Positions 1 to 8,339 of a DNA stretch of 38,333 nt are shown piece by piece. The DNA lies in the NCBI GenBank assembly GCA_016201825.1, contig JACQCD010000092.1, positions 1 through 38,333 on the forward strand, given 5' to 3'. The stretch's first letter is position 1; every line of letters starts with the position of its first letter. Made by a program: the position numbers and the translations under genes. Under the pieces are notes generated by a model. That model saw nothing but the letters and a program-made list of their open reading frames with translations. It ran no database searches and was not told the DNA's origin. Source of the DNA: Nitrospirota bacterium. GTDB taxonomy: Bacteria; Nitrospirota; Nitrospiria; 2-01-FULL-66-17.

Positions 1-73
1 CTACCTCGGCCACTCGCTTGACCGCCTGTGTCTTGAACTCAGCCGTGTATTCCTGCTTCGGGATCTTGATCAT
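1..73 (-). CDS. IS3-type transposase OrfA, N-terminal fragment running off the window
   Basis: The minus strand from 73 reads MIKIPKQEYTAEFKTQAV followed by KRVAEV, and continues past the window edge. This is the opening of the helix-turn-helix OrfA protein of IS3-family insertion sequences (HTH_Tnp_1 type), which binds the element's ends and is normally fused by frameshifting to an OrfB integrase. I chose ATG 73 because GGAGG lies 6 nt upstream; ATG 97 is in frame but has a poorer ribosome site. The element's left end should lie between 74 and 166, but I could not fix its inverted repeat. Only 24 codons are visible, so the family call rests on this motif and intactness cannot be judged. Confidence 0.6.
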   Translation of the reverse strand, partial: MIKIPKQEYTAEFKTQAVKRVAEV

Positions 74-166
74 CTTCGCCTCCAAGGTGACGTCCATTGT
101 ACGTGATCCTTGGAAGACGAAACTCGAGGGGAAGCTCAGTGTCAACAACCGCCGGTCGTACCGCCG

Positions 167-475
167 CTATCCGGATGTCCCGGTTTTCTTCAGAACCTTG
201 CGTGGCCTCTTGGGCTTGGCCAAGGCCAAACTGACATGGTGAAGGACCTTGGGCGAAACTTTTCTCGCCTTTTCAAGCTTTGAGACGTATGTCTAGCTCA
301 CGCCCATTCGACTCGCGAGGTCTTCTTGGGACAATTCCGCTTTGATTCTGGCGGCTTTGACGGGATTGGAGATGTAGCGGGACACATCGAACGGGACGAG
401 TTCGCCTTCGACCGGATCGGCAAGCACGCGCTTGGCTTATGCGGCGAGGACCGAGTCTGCGATCTCAGATCGCAT
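167..475 (-). pseudogene. XRE-family (HigA-like) antitoxin or regulator with two in-frame stops
   Basis: Read through its stops, the minus strand from ATG 475 gives a protein of about 102 residues. It has the helix-turn-helix core KAARIKAELSQEDLASRMG, then VS, stop, TYVSKLEKARKVSPKVL, which is a typical XRE/HigA-type DNA-binding domain. TAA at 439-437 (codon 13) and TAG at 295-293 (codon 61) both break the frame. Each is one C-to-T change from a Gln codon, and the second falls where the recognition helix normally has a Gln. It overlaps the end of the upstream addiction-module fragment by 11 nt, so the two may once have been one operon. I see no matching toxin. A functional gene is unlikely unless both stops are sequence errors. 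Confidence 0.7.
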
Positions 476-569
476 TGTCGAGCCGAGTGTGGAGCTGGTC
501 CCAAGGGATCGATTGAACAGTACCGGAATCCAACTCAGTCATCCGACGCTCGATCTCCGCGACCCAGGC
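465..569 (-). pseudogene. Remnant of addiction-module protein (Unstab_antitox, PF09720-like)
   Basis: The frame reads AWVAEIERRMTELDSGTVQS then IPWDQLHTRLDNAI and a TGA at 467-465. The pattern WxxEIERRxxELDxGxVxxIPW..xRL is the C-terminal half of the short PF09720 addiction-module proteins, usually about 70 residues. The N-terminal half is missing, and a TAG (572-570) sits directly before AW where family members usually have an acidic residue. The fragment joins directly onto a truncated small protein upstream, which suggests a deletion that brought two genes together. The in-frame ATG within it (ERRM) could allow short translation but would not give a whole domain. No toxin partner is visible. 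Confidence 0.55.
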
Positions 570-626
570 CTACTCCACCCCTTCCTCGTTGTGCACGCAG
601 AGAGCGAATTCGGGTTCCCGATTCAC
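570..626 (-). pseudogene. Truncated second copy of the 76-residue conserved protein
   Basis: GTG 626 overlaps the stop of the DUF2442 gene (GTGA) and opens a frame reading VNREPEFALCVHNEEGVE before TAG 572-570. The stretch REPEFALCVHNEE matches KPEPEFVLCVRNEG at the start of the intact gene at 1010-1240, so this looks like a duplicate copy cut off after about 15 codons and joined to the addiction-module fragment. It carries no domain that could fold alone. It is evidence of a repeated two-gene unit (small PEPEF protein plus DUF2442) of which only part of the second unit remains. Confidence 0.55.
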
Positions 627-967
627 TTGCGCGTGCTTTTCGCCTGTCCGTTTGAACGCTTGGGGCGACGGGATGCGCGGGCTGCTAGCCAACGCTTGAA
701 AGACGGTTGGCTTTCGCCTGACGGCCGCCCAGCCAGCAACCCCTCGACGCTGATGTCTTCGTCAATGTCTTCCCAGTGAATACCGGTGCCCGTGCCGATC
801 AGGCGCCAGCGTTTGCGCTCGGCCGATGACGCGTGTTGCAATCGAGGAAACCAAGCCAACGGGACCGAGATGCTGCGGCCGTCACTCAGGTCAACGCAGA
901 GCGTATCGTCGGTGACTGTGACCTTCTGGGCCGAGGGGACTTCGATTTCAATGGCCGAAATACTCAT
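623..967 (-). CDS. DUF2442 domain protein
   Basis: This 114-residue protein contains DDTLCVDLSDGRSISVPLAW followed by FPRL, and then WEDIDEDISVEGLLAGR. That is the DUF2442 pattern (PF10387): a small beta-rich domain common in mobile and toxin-antitoxin-rich regions, often beside DUF4160 proteins. Its biochemical role is not established. The lysine- and arginine-rich tail (residues about 90-114) is longer than the core domain. It lies 42 nt downstream of the 76-residue gene on the same strand and overlaps the start of that gene's truncated copy. The frame is intact, unlike most of its neighbours. DUF4160 is not seen here. Confidence 0.75.
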   Translation of the reverse strand: MSISAIEIEVPSAQKVTVTDDTLCVDLSDGRSISVPLAWFPRLQHASSAERKRWRLIGTGTGIHWEDIDEDISVEGLLAGRPSGESQPSFKRWLAARASRRPKRSNGQAKSTRK

Positions 968-1009
968 TCCACGCCGGGCGTGCGTTGCTATCGTAGCCGG
1001 TCGGGGCTC

Positions 1010-1240
1010 TTACGCGGAAGCTGCCAGCGCCTTTGCCACCGCACCTGGCAGCTCGACTGCGACAAAATATTGGGCCGGGTAGAGATAGTCCTCGCCGGAC
1101 TCATCGACGACCCGGATGTAACCGTCTTTCGCTGCAGCTTGGTCGGGAAGGACTTGGTAGACCTTGCGCAATTCAAGATCTACGCAGCCTTCATTGCGAA
1201 CGCAGAGGACGAATTCAGGCTCCGGTTTTTTGCGTGCCAT
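1010..1240 (-). CDS. Conserved small protein of unknown function
   Basis: The 76-residue product begins MARKKPEPEFVLCVRNEG and continues with LELRKVYQVLPDQAAAKDG and DESGEDYLYPAQYFVAVELP. I recognise this as a recurring small cytosolic protein of accessory regions, but I know no function or accepted name for it. It has no signal peptide or membrane segment, and the middle looks like a small beta-barrel (SH3-like) fold. It follows the broken 78-codon frame by 9 nt and precedes DUF2442, so the three were probably one transcription unit. A truncated copy of its first 15 codons lies at 570-626. Confidence 0.65.
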   Translation of the reverse strand: MARKKPEPEFVLCVRNEGCVDLELRKVYQVLPDQAAAKDGYIRVVDESGEDYLYPAQYFVAVELPGAVAKALAASA

Positions 1241-1249
1241 AGAGGAACT

Positions 1250-1505
1250 CTAGTCCAAAAAGCATTTGATCTTCAAGCCCTTTTTGCCAATGCCGTGCGC
1301 TTCATACCAGTGGACTTCGGCTCGTCGAATCCGCCCGTCCGTGAGGCGAACCCTCGCCACTCCCTTGCACTTGCGCCAGCGTCCGGTTCCATACCGTTTG
1401 TGGAGCTTGGCCAACGTCCGAATACTTTTGTTGACCGCGATAACTTCAATTTGAGAGATCTCGCCAACGAGCTCAACGTACGAGCTCCAACTGCGACTCC
1501 GTCAC
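1250..1505 (-). pseudogene. Small conserved protein with a lost or frameshifted start
   Basis: From 1486 down to TAG 1252-1250 the minus strand has 78 sense codons reading SSYVELVGEISQIEVIAVNK, then SIRTLAKLHKRYGTGRWRKC and, near the end, AEVHWYEAHGIGKKG. The regular composition and the ending suggest a real gene coupled to the next one 9 nt on. No ATG, GTG or TTG lies in this frame before the TTG of RTL; a TGA at 1504-1502 closes the frame upstream. GTG 1505 in another frame opens MTESQLELVR and then stops, as if one base had been lost near 1490-1480. So it is either a one-base frameshift or a sequence error. I do not know the protein's function. Confidence 0.5.
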
Positions 1506-1548
1506 TCATGGTAGCACGACCTGTGATGATCCGCAGATTTCCTTGACT

Positions 1549-3795
1549 TTACCCCAGCGCGTTCAGCGCCGACCCCGCCTTGAACCACCCAATCTGCTGC
1601 GCGGTCATGCTGTGATTGGCCTGGATCTTCACGCCCCGGCCATCGGCCTTGTGGATAGTCACGTCCACCGGCTTGCCGGGCGCTAATGCCGAGAGGCCGG
1701 TGATGCTCACGCGGTCCTTCTCTTCGAATTTGTCGTAGTCCGCGGGATTGGCGAAGGTTAGGGGCAGGATGCCCTGTTTCTTCAGATTCGTTTCGTGTAT
1801 CCGGGCGAAGCTCTTGGTGATCACGATTTTCACGCCCAAAAAGCGCGGGGACATGGCCGCGTGCTCGCGGCTGCTGCCCTCGCCGTAGTTTTCGTCACCG
1901 ATCACGATGGAGCCGATGCCCTGGGCCTTATAGGCGCGCGCGACTTTACTGGGGGTTTGGCCCGTTTCGCCGCTCAGGACGTTGCCCACCTTGCCGGCTT
2001 CGCCGGTGAAGGCGTTGGTGGCGCCCAGAAACATATTGTCGCTGATCTTGTCCAGGTGGCCGCGGTACTTGAGCCACGGGCCGGCCGGGGAGATGTGGTC
2101 GGTGGTGCACTTGCCTTTGGCCTTCAATAAGATGGGGAGCTTGGCGAAGTCTTTGCCGTCCCATTTCGGGAACGGTTCGAGCAGGGCTAGGCGCTCGCTG
2201 CCGGGCGCCACGTCGATTTTCACCGCGTCGCCGTTTTCGGCCGGGGCTGAAAAGCCTTCTTCACCCTTGGCAAAACCCTTGGCGGGTAACTCCTCGCCAA
2301 CCGGGGCCTCGAATTTGATCTTGGTCCCGTCTTTAGCCGTCAGCGTTCCGGTCACCGGGTTGAAGTCCAATGTTCCGGCGAAGGCCATCGCGGTCACGAC
2401 CTCGGGGCTGGAGAGGAACGAGAGAGTTTCCGCGTTGCCGTCGTTGCGCGCGGGGAAGTTGCGGTTGAACGAGCTGATGATCGAGTTCTTCTCGCCCGGC
2501 TTGATGTCGTCGCGCTTCCACTGGCCGATGCAGGGGCCGCAGGCGTTCGCCAGGACCGTTCCGCCCATGTCCTCGAACGTCTTCATGAACCCGTCGCGTT
2601 GCATGGTGTGGTAGATGCGCTCGGAGCCGGGCGTGACCAGGAACTGCGCCTTGGCCTTCAACCCGGCTTTGAGACCCTGGCGCGCGATGTGCGCGGCGCG
2701 GCTGATGTCTTCGTACGATGAATTGGTGCAGCTCCCGATCAGGGCCGCGGTAATCGTCATCGGGTAGTTCTTCTCCTTGGCCTCGGCCGGCAACTTGGAG
2801 ACCGGGCGCGCCAGGTCGGGTGTGTGTGGGCCGACGACGTGGGGCTCCAGCGTGGACAGGTTGATCTCCACGATCTGGTCGTAATACTTCTCGGGTGCTT
2901 GCAAGACTTCGGGGTCGGCCACCAAGAGTTCGCGATGGGCTTGGGCGAGTTTGGCGAGGTCGGCGCGCTCGGTGATGTTCAGGTACGCTACCATCTTCTC
3001 GTCGAACGGGAAGATCGAGGTGGTCGCGCCGAGCTCCGCGCCCATGTTGGTAATCGTGCCCTTGCCGGTGGCGCTGATCGTCGCGGCGCCGGGGCCGAAG
3101 TATTCGATGATCTTGTTCGTCCCGCCTTTGACCGTGAGCAGGCCGCAGAGGTAGAGGATCACGTCTTTCGCCGACGCCCAGCCCTGCAATTGGCCGGTGA
3201 GCTTCACGCCGACCAGCTTGGGATGGAGAACCTCCCAGGGGAGGCCGGCCATGACCTCGCCCGCGTCCGCGCCGCCAACGCCGATGGCCAGCATGCCGAG
3301 GCCGCCGCCGTTGGGGGTGTGCGAGTCGGGGCCGATGATCAAGCCGCCGGGAAAGCCGTAGTTCTCGAGGACCACCTGGTGGATGATGCCCGCGCCCGGT
3401 TTCCAGAACCCGATCCCGTACTTGCTCGCGGCCGAACGCAGGAAGTTGTAGACCTCTTTGTTCTCCTCGATCGCGCGCGTGATGTCTTCCTTGGCGCCGG
3501 ATTGCGCGCGAATCAGATGGTCGCAGTGGACGGTACTGGGCACGGCCACGCGCTTCTTGCCGGCTTGCATGAATTGCAGTAGCGCCATCTGCGCGGTGGC
3601 GTCCTGCATGGCGACGCGGTCGGGACGGAGTAACAATTGCGCCTTGCCGCGCTCCCAGACCTGGGCATCGAAATCATCGGCGTGCGAGACCAGGATCTTT
3701 TCGGTGAGCGTGAGGGGCCTGCCAAATTTCTTGCGGGCTTTGGCCAGAACTGCCGGCATTTTGGCGTAGAGGGCATTTATGGCATCAACGGACAT
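1549..3795 (-). CDS. acn: Aconitate hydratase (mitochondrial-type, AcnA/Aco2 family)
   Basis: This 748-residue enzyme isomerises citrate to isocitrate in the TCA cycle through a [4Fe-4S] cluster. The three cluster ligands are visible: Cys356 in [12 protein letters not shown], and Cys419 and Cys422 in ACGPCIGQW. Other active-site blocks are [20 protein letters not shown] near residue 160 and [10 protein letters not shown] in the swivelling C-terminal domain (about residues 640-650). The length and the opening fit the mitochondrial-type branch rather than the roughly 890-residue bacterial AcnA or AcnB. The start at 3795 has AAGGAGG 5 nt upstream. It stands alone, with its own promoter at 3889-3918 and a leader of about 86 nt. 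I see no terminator hairpin after the stop. Confidence 0.95.
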   Translation of the reverse strand: MSVDAINALYAKMPAVLAKARKKFGRPLTLTEKILVSHADDFDAQVWERGKAQLLLRPDRVAMQDATAQMALLQFMQAGKKRVAVPSTVHCDHLIRAQSGAKEDITRAIEENKEVYNFLRSAASKYGIGFWKPGAGIIHQVVLENYGFPGGLIIGPDSHTPNGGGLGMLAIGVGGADAGEVMAGLPWEVLHPKLVGVKLTGQLQGWASAKDVILYLCGLLTVKGGTNKIIEYFGPGAATISATGKGTITNMGAELGATTSIFPFDEKMVAYLNITERADLAKLAQAHRELLVADPEVLQAPEKYYDQIVEINLSTLEPHVVGPHTPDLARPVSKLPAEAKEKNYPMTITAALIGSCTNSSYEDISRAAHIARQGLKAGLKAKAQFLVTPGSERIYHTMQRDGFMKTFEDMGGTVLANACGPCIGQWKRDDIKPGEKNSIISSFNRNFPARNDGNAETLSFLSSPEVVTAMAFAGTLDFNPVTGTLTAKDGTKIKFEAPVGEELPAKGFAKGEEGFSAPAENGDAVKIDVAPGSERLALLEPFPKWDGKDFAKLPILLKAKGKCTTDHISPAGPWLKYRGHLDKISDNMFLGATNAFTGEAGKVGNVLSGETGQTPSKVARAYKAQGIGSIVIGDENYGEGSSREHAAMSPRFLGVKIVITKSFARIHETNLKKQGILPLTFANPADYDKFEEKDRVSITGLSALAPGKPVDVTIHKADGRGVKIQANHSMTAQQIGWFKAGSALNALG

Positions 3796-3888
3796 TCGTT
3801 CCTCCTTGGGATATGACCGAGAACAGGTGGTGCATTGGAACGGCGGCGAGACGGACCGCCGCTGACACGAGCCATGAAGAAGAACGCC

Positions 3889-3918
3889 ATTCTAATGAAG
3901 GAACGCGCACCGTGTCAA
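3889..3918 (-). promoter_or_regulatory. Sigma-70-type promoter of acn
   Basis: On the minus strand TTGACA (3918-3913) is followed after 18 nt by TAGAAT (3894-3889). Transcription should start near 3882, giving a leader of about 86 nt before the acn ATG. The -35 is a perfect match and the -10 differs at one position. Confidence 0.7.
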
Positions 3919-4048
3919 CTGGCTGTGCCCTCGTTGGTTCCGTGTACCGGGCGGGAATTGGATCCCGGTCATGGCCTGGTGAGCGGGGTGCCGGGCCGCG
4001 CGGAGGGCGGGCCCTCTTCGTGCATACGCATGCATGCGATCGATGTTC

Positions 4049-4076
4049 TTGACGGTCGAGGCCGGTATGATAGCTT
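4049..4076 (+). promoter_or_regulatory. Weak candidate promoter of the MATE gene
   Basis: TTGACG (4049-4054) is followed after 16 nt by TAGCTT (4071-4076), about 48 nt before the MATE ATG at 4124. TATGAT at 4066-4071 is a better -10 word but has no -35 at a proper distance. The short spacer makes this tentative. Confidence 0.3.
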
Positions 4077-4123
4077 ACCCATAGAGATCGATCGGTTCGG
4101 CCAAACACTCGTCTCGCCCTCGT

Positions 4124-5515
4124 ATGCCACACCAGCGCGAAATCCGCCACGAACTCTTTTCCCTCGCCATCCCGGTCGTGTTCAGCAGCCTGCTCCAACG
4201 GGCCGTCAACGTCATGGGCGTGTTTCTGGTCGGCGGATTGGGCGCGTCCGCCATCGCGGCGGTGGGGATCGGTCAGTTCCTCATCTTGATGGTGATGACG
4301 TCGGTGTGGGGGCTCTCGGCCGGGACCACGGTGGTCGTCGCCCAGTTGTGGGGAGCCGAGCGGCGGACGGAGGCGGCGCACGTCGGTCTCCAAGCGATCC
4401 TCGTCGGAGCCCTCCTCGGTCTCGGGATCAGTCTGGCGGGGGTGGGGCTCGGTCAATGGGGCGCCGTGTTCCTGGGGGCGCCTCCGGAGGTGTTGGTCTT
4501 CACCGAGCCGTATCTCCGGATTATTTTTTCCTTCTTCGTTTTTTCCCTGTTGGTCAATCTCCTCTCGGCCATCATGTACGGCACCGCGGACTCCCGGCCA
4601 CCGCTACGCGCCGCCGTGCTGATGAACGTGCTGTATTTCGCGATGGCCTACCCCCTCGTCCACGGACTGTGGGGCGTCCCGGCCCTCGGCGTCGCTGGGG
4701 CGGCCCTGGCGTCCGGGCTGTCGGAGATGGCGGCGGCGCTCTATCTGCTCGTCGTCGGCTTTCAGAAAGGCTACCTGCGTCGGGGCGCGGCCGATCGCGC
4801 ATTGCTCCGTCAAGTCTTTCACGTCGGACTGCCGGTCTTTGCGGAGCGCCTGGTTCAGCAGGCCGGTCAGATGATGTTTCTCAAAGCCGTGATGCTGTAT
4901 GGGACGGCCGCGTACGCGGCTCACCAAGTCGTGCTGACGATCGAGGCCTTTTCGTTCTTGCCGGGCTTGGGCATCAGTCTCGCGGTCACCTCCGCCGTGG
5001 GCCGGATCCTCGGGGCGAACCAACCCCATCAGGTGGCGCTGGTGCACAGGGAGGCGAATCGACTGGCGATCGTGATCATGGGCGGGATGGGCCTGGTGTT
5101 CTTCTGGGCCCCGGACCCGTTGCTGCGGATGTTTACCGCCGACCCGGAGGTGATCCGCTTGGGAACGTCGTTCTTGAAGATCGCGGCGATCCTCCAAATC
5201 CCGCTGGCGATCACCATGGTGCTCTCGGGGTCCCTCAAAGGATCGGGCGACACGCCGTTTCTCTTTTGGAGCACGGTGGCCGGCAGTTGGGGTGTCCGCA
5301 TCCCGTTCGCTTGGTTGTTCGCGTCGGTCCTGAAGCTCGATATCGCCGCCGTGTGGAGCCTCATGGTCGTGGATTGGTTCGTGCGGATGTGCCTGCTGAT
5401 GTACCGTTACCGATCCAAGGGGTGGATCACCAGAAATATCATCCAACCGTATTCGGAGTCCCCAAGCCCTGCGCTGGCTCCGGTCCGAGAATGCTGGACG
5501 ACGAACCAAAAATAA
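4124..5515 (+). CDS. MATE-family multidrug/sodium efflux transporter
   Basis: The 463-residue product is hydrophobic throughout, with about twelve membrane segments in two similar halves. It opens with REIRHELFSLAIPVVFSSLL, and the matching second half starts at LRQVFHVGLPVFAERLVQQ, the two-fold repeat typical of MATE (MatE) carriers. AISxxGIGQF-like and LSGSLKGSGDTPF motifs also fit the family. Such inner-membrane carriers exchange H+ or Na+ for cationic drugs or metabolites; the substrate here cannot be told. There is no clear Shine-Dalgarno before ATG 4124. It stands alone between divergent acn and the large operon, and after it come nearly 400 nt without a gene. A much longer overlapping frame in this region is a GC-rich shadow. 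Confidence 0.9.
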   Translation: MPHQREIRHELFSLAIPVVFSSLLQRAVNVMGVFLVGGLGASAIAAVGIGQFLILMVMTSVWGLSAGTTVVVAQLWGAERRTEAAHVGLQAILVGALLGLGISLAGVGLGQWGAVFLGAPPEVLVFTEPYLRIIFSFFVFSLLVNLLSAIMYGTADSRPPLRAAVLMNVLYFAMAYPLVHGLWGVPALGVAGAALASGLSEMAAALYLLVVGFQKGYLRRGAADRALLRQVFHVGLPVFAERLVQQAGQMMFLKAVMLYGTAAYAAHQVVLTIEAFSFLPGLGISLAVTSAVGRILGANQPHQVALVHREANRLAIVIMGGMGLVFFWAPDPLLRMFTADPEVIRLGTSFLKIAAILQIPLAITMVLSGSLKGSGDTPFLFWSTVAGSWGVRIPFAWLFASVLKLDIAAVWSLMVVDWFVRMCLLMYRYRSKGWITRNIIQPYSESPSPALAPVRECWTTNQK

Positions 5516-5806
5516 TGGTGCGACCAAGTGCCGCCCGCGCGCTCGAGGTTTGGCGCCATCCGTGCTCACGGCGCCCTCCCGATCGGCTGAATCGTCCCGT
5601 CTCCACAGAGCGCAAACAGCATGAGCGCTATCGCCGGTCTTTTCGCTGATACGATTTCTTAAATGGTGTTTCTTCCCGGAATCGTAATTACAAAGGTGAC
5701 TCTTCCATTGATCGAGACCGATGCACCGACCGATTTTCGGCAACATTGTAGGATGATGATTTTGTATCTTCCTGATAAACCGAAACAGCCAGTCAATCCG
5801 TTTCCA
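5516..5806. other. Intergenic region upstream of the redox/motor operon
   Basis: Together with the promoter region to 5903 this is 388 nt without a supported gene. The part from about 5640 to 5800 is visibly richer in A and T than its surroundings, as upstream activator or IHF-binding DNA often is, which would suit the sigma-54-like site at 5807-5822. I see no clear intrinsic terminator for the MATE gene. Frames that open here run into the following gene out of phase and are not supported. Confidence 0.45.
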
Positions 5807-5822
5807 GGGCATGCGGATTGCG
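5807..5822 (+). promoter_or_regulatory. Sigma-54-type (RpoN) -24/-12 promoter candidate for the operon
   Basis: The site reads GGGCATGCGGATTGCG. Against the consensus TGGCAYR-N4-TTGCW it keeps the GG and GC dinucleotides exactly 10 nt apart and misses only the first and last bases. Transcription would start near 5834, about 70 nt before the first ATG at 5904. No TTGACA/TATAAT pair is seen in this gap. If real, expression of the whole operon would depend on RpoN and an enhancer-binding activator. Confidence 0.45.
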
Positions 5823-5903
5823 TGGAAATCCCCCACCACCAACAATCCGAAACCGAATGGGTACGGTGTCGCAAACGACCTTCACGTTTTACGGAGGGGG
5901 TTT

Positions 5904-8339
5904 ATGCACAAGGAATCTCATCGCTTGGGCTGGATCACTGGGGGAGCGCTGCTGTTCTCCTCGGGGCTTTATCTGTTTTCCTGTGGAGTCACCTCTGAAA
6001 AGCCCGTCGCCCAGGAAGATCTCCCCGGTCTGGTCTTCGCGGCGCGCGGGGTGGATGCCATGGGCAATCCGTTGGACCCCGTCCGGTTCGCTCCGGGTGG
6101 AGACCTCATGACCTTGGTTCCCGGGACGCCATCGGGTACGCTGAGGAATCTGACCGGCGACCTGACGAACGGCGTCGGCGACGCCTCCGACCCCGAGATC
6201 TTTCTCCAGACCACCACGAGTCAGTTCCGAGTCGTCTTCGCCATGAGGACCAGCAGCGCCGACCGGTGGCACCTGTACGAAGTCGCGGTCAACCCCGACG
6301 GGAGTCGCGTCTCGGCGCCGGTTCAGCTTACGTGCGGTTCATCCGACGAAGTCGATCCCACCTATCTCCCGGACGGCCGCATCGTGTTTTCGTCGGACCG
6401 ACCCGGCCACCTCGACGAATACGAGCGACGGAAGTCCAGTGTGTTGCACATCCTCGATACCAGCCAGCCTCGTCTATCAGGACAGCCGTCCTGCGACGCC
6501 GGCGAAGTCGTGCAGATCTCCTTCAACCAAAGCCACGACCGCAATCCCATCGTCCTGAGGGATGGGACCATCCTGTTCAGCCGCTGGGAGCACTTGGGCA
6601 CCGTCAACAAGTTTCCGATCTTCTTCATGGAGCCCGACGGCACCGACCTCTTCGTCAAGTACGGATCCCATTCCGGGGTGAACTCGTTCTTGGACCTCCG
6701 CGAGCTCCCGGACGGTCGGTTGACCGCCACGATGATGCCGTTGAGCGGCACGTTTGAAGGCGGCGCGATCGGCATCATGAACGCGGTGGCCGAAGCCGAT
6801 GACCCGGATACCGCCTCCTTCCAGTTGACGGCTCCGCAGGCCATCCCAACCGGGCGCACGGCCTCGACGGTCGGGCGGTATCACAACTCCTACCCGGTGC
6901 CCGACGGGACGAACCGCTACCTCGTCTCGTACTCAACCGGCAAGGTCATCGCAGACATGACGGACGAGGCCACGGGAGTGGTCACGGTCGGAGAAAAACC
7001 GCACTATGGCATCTGGATGCTCAACAACGAGGACGGGACCCTCAAGCCCATCAAGCTGCCGGCTGAAGGCAGCGGGACGGAGTACGTCGAGCCCGTACCC
7101 CTGATGGCCGTGTCCGCCAGTTACATTCCAACCGCCAAACCCCAGAAGGTCGCCAATCGGCAATCGTTCGGGACCACCGGGGTGTTGGCCGCGGCGAGCG
7201 TGTACGACTCCGAAGCGAACCGCGCCCTGTCCAACGCGGTGTTGGGCGTGACGATTCCGAGGGACGGCAACGGCAATATCGACTTTGCCGCGCTGGTGGG
7301 CGACTCGTCGCTGCAAGTCGTGAAGGAAGTGCGGGTGATCCAAGCGGTGCCGAGCCAGCCCGGCGTCGGCGTCGAGGATATGGGGTTGACCGAGTTCGAA
7401 CGCCAACGCGTCCTCGGGTACGCGCCGGTGGAGGCCGACGGCTCGTTCCGCGTCACGGTCCCCGCGGACACGTCCGTGACGGTGAACGTGGTGGATGCCA
7501 AACGGCGGTCATTTAAAGTCAAAGAAAACTGGTTGCAGGTGCGGCCTGGTGAAAATCGGACCTGTAACGGATGCCACTCCCCCCGTCGCGGTCAGCCCCA
7601 GCGCGCGGCTCAGGACTCGATCGCGCTCAATCGCGCGCCGTCAACCTTAACGCCTCCGGCCATCTCCGTCCTCGTGTACAACACGCATATCCAACCCATC
7701 TTCGATGCGAACTGCACGTCGTGCCACTCGTCGACGACTCCGGGCGGGAACCTTGATTTGGGCGGCGATCAGTCCGGACTGGGATTCCCGATCTCCTACA
7801 CCCTCCTGCTCGACGGCAGCATGAACGGGTCGGATCTCGTCGTGCCGGGCGAATCGCGGCAGAGTTACCTGGTCGAACGCATCTTCGGCGAGGAGATTCG
7901 TGCGCCTCGCGCGTTGCCCGCATCGGACGCGAATAATCACGCCGGACTGTTGACAGATCAGCAGAAGCAAACGATCGTGGAATGGATCGATCTGGGCGCG
8001 CAGTTCAGCAACGACACCGTCATCAGCAACCCCGGGAGGAGGAACCTCGATCAGACCGCGTTCGAGACCGCCATCCAACCCATTCTGCAGCAACGCTGTG
8101 CCCAGTGCCACGTGGCGGGGGGAAGCAGCAACTTCGTCCTCACCAACGACCCCGAGGGTGATTTCAACGCCGTGGCAGCCCGCGCGAACGTGACCACCCC
8201 GGCCAACAGCTTGTTGCTGCTCAAGGCCACGGGAACGGTCCCGATGATCGTGAACGGCCAGCCCGTGTCCCCGGTTCCGCTGGCGACGTCGGATGCGGAC
8301 TACATCACGATCCTGAACTGGATCACCGCGGCCCAGTGA
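5904..8339 (+). CDS. Triheme lipoprotein related to hydrazine synthase subunit alpha (HzsA-like)
   Basis: The start is ATG 5904, 6 nt after GGAGGGGG, which gives 811 residues; an earlier in-frame ATG at 5811 lacks a ribosome site and would bury the signal peptide. Residues 1-27 are a lipoprotein signal ending LYLFSC (Cys27). Residues about 40-430 contain beta-propeller-like blades (DPTYLPDGRIVFSSDRPG, NPIVLRDGTILFSRWEHLG). Three CxxCH haem c sites follow: Cys554 (CNGCH), Cys604 (CTSCH) and Cys732 (CAQCH). The order of propeller, middle domain and cytochrome modules is that of the HzsA-related family. True HzsA makes hydrazine with HzsB and HzsC, which are not here, so that activity should not be assumed; an envelope electron-transfer or redox-sensing role is more likely. 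It is the first gene of the operon and overlaps the next by GTGA. Confidence 0.8.
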   Translation: MHKESHRLGWITGGALLFSSGLYLFSCGVTSEKPVAQEDLPGLVFAARGVDAMGNPLDPVRFAPGGDLMTLVPGTPSGTLRNLTGDLTNGVGDASDPEIFLQTTTSQFRVVFAMRTSSADRWHLYEVAVNPDGSRVSAPVQLTCGSSDEVDPTYLPDGRIVFSSDRPGHLDEYERRKSSVLHILDTSQPRLSGQPSCDAGEVVQISFNQSHDRNPIVLRDGTILFSRWEHLGTVNKFPIFFMEPDGTDLFVKYGSHSGVNSFLDLRELPDGRLTATMMPLSGTFEGGAIGIMNAVAEADDPDTASFQLTAPQAIPTGRTASTVGRYHNSYPVPDGTNRYLVSYSTGKVIADMTDEATGVVTVGEKPHYGIWMLNNEDGTLKPIKLPAEGSGTEYVEPVPLMAVSASYIPTAKPQKVANRQSFGTTGVLAAASVYDSEANRALSNAVLGVTIPRDGNGNIDFAALVGDSSLQVVKEVRVIQAVPSQPGVGVEDMGLTEFERQRVLGYAPVEADGSFRVTVPADTSVTVNVVDAKRRSFKVKENWLQVRPGENRTCNGCHSPRRGQPQRAAQDSIALNRAPSTLTPPAISVLVYNTHIQPIFDANCTSCHSSTTPGGNLDLGGDQSGLGFPISYTLLLDGSMNGSDLVVPGESRQSYLVERIFGEEIRAPRALPASDANNHAGLLTDQQKQTIVEWIDLGAQFSNDTVISNPGRRNLDQTAFETAIQPILQQRCAQCHVAGGSSNFVLTNDPEGDFNAVAARANVTTPANSLLLLKATGTVPMIVNGQPVSPVPLATSDADYITILNWITAAQ

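Larger units (their letters stand above)
3796..4123. other. Divergent intergenic region between acn and the MATE gene
   Basis: This 328-nt stretch carries the acn ribosome site and promoter on the minus strand and a weaker candidate promoter on the plus strand. Near 4021-4045 there is a cluster of short self-complementary words (GCATGC, TGCATGCA, CGATCG) that might be an operator but could be chance. I see no supported gene in it: the frames that open here are continuations or shadows of acn and the MATE gene. Confidence 0.5.

Noticed and set aside
18-242. 74-codon plus-strand frame at the window start
   Set aside because: It lies opposite the transposase start and the XRE remnant, which have recognisable motifs; it shows none.
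4066-4071. TATGAT as -10 of the MATE promoter
   Set aside because: No -35-like word lies 16-19 nt upstream, and TTGACG is only 11 nt away.
3835-5649. Long plus-strand frame of 604 codons covering the MATE gene in another phase
   Set aside because: It is rich in Arg, Gly and Pro with no domain, and lies over a clear MATE transporter; it is a GC-rich shadow.
5904-8339. Calling the first operon gene a hydrazine synthase and the organism anammox
   Set aside because: HzsB, HzsC and other anammox genes are absent here, and HzsA-related proteins occur in other bacteria.
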